Of a stretch of 64,000 nucleotides of DNA, positions 62,764 through 64,000 are shown one piece after another. The stretch lies in the NCBI GenBank assembly GCA_013399895.1, contig VXBA01003146.1:373443-437442 (forward strand), in the 5' to 3' direction. The position numbers were made by a program, and so were the translations under genes. The DNA comes from Serilophus lunatus. Its lineage: Eukaryota; Chordata; Aves; Passeriformes; Eurylaimidae. The notes beneath the pieces are model-generated. The model did no database searches. It had not been told where the DNA came from and saw nothing but the letters and a program-made list of their open reading frames with translations. Numbering within the stretch: position 1 is the stretch's first letter; each line of letters begins with the position of its first letter.

Positions 62764-64000
62764 TGCAAGAAGTCATTAGTAGAGGTAAGAGTTTAAACCA
62801 GGGGTAATTCTTGACGTCATCCTCTCATGGCTGACTTTTTCCCTTGAGGCAATTCCCAGGGACACATTCTGCATCACTTACATTGTCTAGATGAATGCAG
62901 GATGCAAAGACCTGGTCCCTGTGCCTCTCTTCGATAGTAATTGACTACCAAATATCCCACTGATGTGCTATTGTTGTTTAGAGGGTAGTCTGTTGTTAAA
63001 AAAAATTTATTTCACTATGTTTTCTAGTAAAACGGTAGATATACATGGCTACAATAACCTTTGACTGCACAACTCATTCCATTTAACAGCCCATATTTTT
63101 TGCTGGTCAAAGCATGAATCCACCAAGGGAGGCTTTGCTCATGTAGCTGCATTAGTAAAAATCTTCTAGTATAGAGTTGGCAACAATCTTTCACATGGAG
63201 GACTAAATGCATTTTCCTGGGATTGGGAGAGCATGAACATGTCTTCCAGGTCTTCCAGATGAGTCACAATCTACAAAACGTTTTCACAGCTTCTTGAAAC
63301 TTCTGTTTCACCAGTGACCTAGTTATTCAGAATCATCTTCATCTGCTTCAGAGCATCTTCTCCTCATCAGGTACTCTGTTTTTGAACTTACTTGCCTTCT
63401 TCGAACTCTTGTACCATATTTAGCTGAATTTGCCTTGATACAGGCTGACAATCACATAGAATGGAGAAGAGTTCCTGTTCAAGCCTCAGAAGACTAGTGT
63501 CACTGACAGCTAGATCATATCACACTCTTGTCCACCGATTCTTTTACATGGTACTATCCAGGTGGACTAATTTCAGTATACACCTCTCTTTCACTGTCTC
63601 ATAGCTATGACTCCTTGCATACTCAGATAGTCTTCACTGGCTGAAGGACTTCTATGGAGAAGCATGGACATTGTCCAAGTCTGACTCCAATGCCCTGTAA
63701 GTTGGAATTTACCTTTCTCTACAAGCATTGTTTCTACACCATTAATGACATTTTAAAGTCATAATCGAAGACTCCAGTTGCTTAACTTTGCTGACCAAAT
63801 TGTGCAACACACAACATGCTTTCTTCAGGAGTCCTAATTGAGATCTGGTGTTGATTTCACTGGAATCCATGGTAAAGCTCTGCTTATTTTGACCTTAAAC
63901 TCATGTTTTATGTTGCTGGTTTTGCAAAATATCTTTCATTTTCCCTTCTTTCCACACCCCCACTTACCTCTACTGCTTGGCAGTACTTTTGACTTTGCTG
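62764..64000. other. Non-coding stretch at window end
   Basis: No exon or RNA gene is recognised. The last 800 bases are rich in CTT/TCTTC-like phrases on the plus strand, unlike the surrounding AT-rich DNA, but I cannot match them to a repeat family or a protein. Confidence 0.45.

Noticed and set aside
1..64000. CRISPR arrays, operons, phage or plasmid systems
   Set aside because: No regularly spaced repeats, no dense co-directional genes and no ribosome-binding-site pattern; the window is vertebrate genomic DNA.

Overview
This is vertebrate nuclear DNA, almost certainly from a bird or a close sauropsid relative. It has long AT-rich non-coding stretches, split exons with GT/AG borders and no operon-like gene packing. 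Nearly all recognisable interspersed repeats are CR1 (chicken repeat 1) LINE fragments, 5'-truncated and with typical CR1 3' tails. It is not bacterial, viral or plasmid sequence, and I see no rRNA, tRNA or CRISPR array.

The only firmly supported gene is paralemmin-2 (PALM2; the 5' half of the mammalian PALM2AKAP2 locus), on the minus strand. Four consecutive coding exons are visible, in transcription order: 33978-33864 (coiled coil), 33244-33223 (a 22-nt microexon), 26765-26664 (linker) and 22805-22057 (the large terminal coding exon ending in a CaaX prenylation box). Their phases chain perfectly and together encode about 328 residues. The N-terminal exons (roughly the first 85 residues in mammals) were not found and should lie beyond 34 kb, or beyond the window. 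Avian PALM2 is expected on the Z chromosome by synteny; that is inference from general knowledge, not seen here.

Layout: 1-21.5 kb lies downstream of PALM2 coding sequence (possibly intronic in a PALM2-AKAP2 read-through transcript) and holds only simple repeats, a CR1 fragment at 8.4-8.7 kb and a possible very old repeat near 1.5 kb. 21.5-22.06 kb is probable PALM2 3' UTR. 22.06-34.0 kb is the PALM2 exon block, whose introns carry CR1 pieces at 23.9-25.1, 28.3-28.5 and 29.8-30.1 kb and an unidentified protein-like reading frame at 27.9-28.1 kb. 34-64 kb is probably a long upstream PALM2 intron and/or 5' flank, with CR1/L3-type fossils at 51.7 and 54-55.2 kb, a 208-codon unexplained reading frame at 40.5-41.1 kb, and a decayed reading frame carrying a RanBP2-type zinc-finger cysteine pattern near 62.7 kb.

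I found no convincing new biological system. The most informative observations are the 22-nt microexon, whose skipping would create an immediate stop, the two protein-like orphan fragments (27.9 and 62.5 kb), and the loss of a catalytic residue in the largest CR1 copy.
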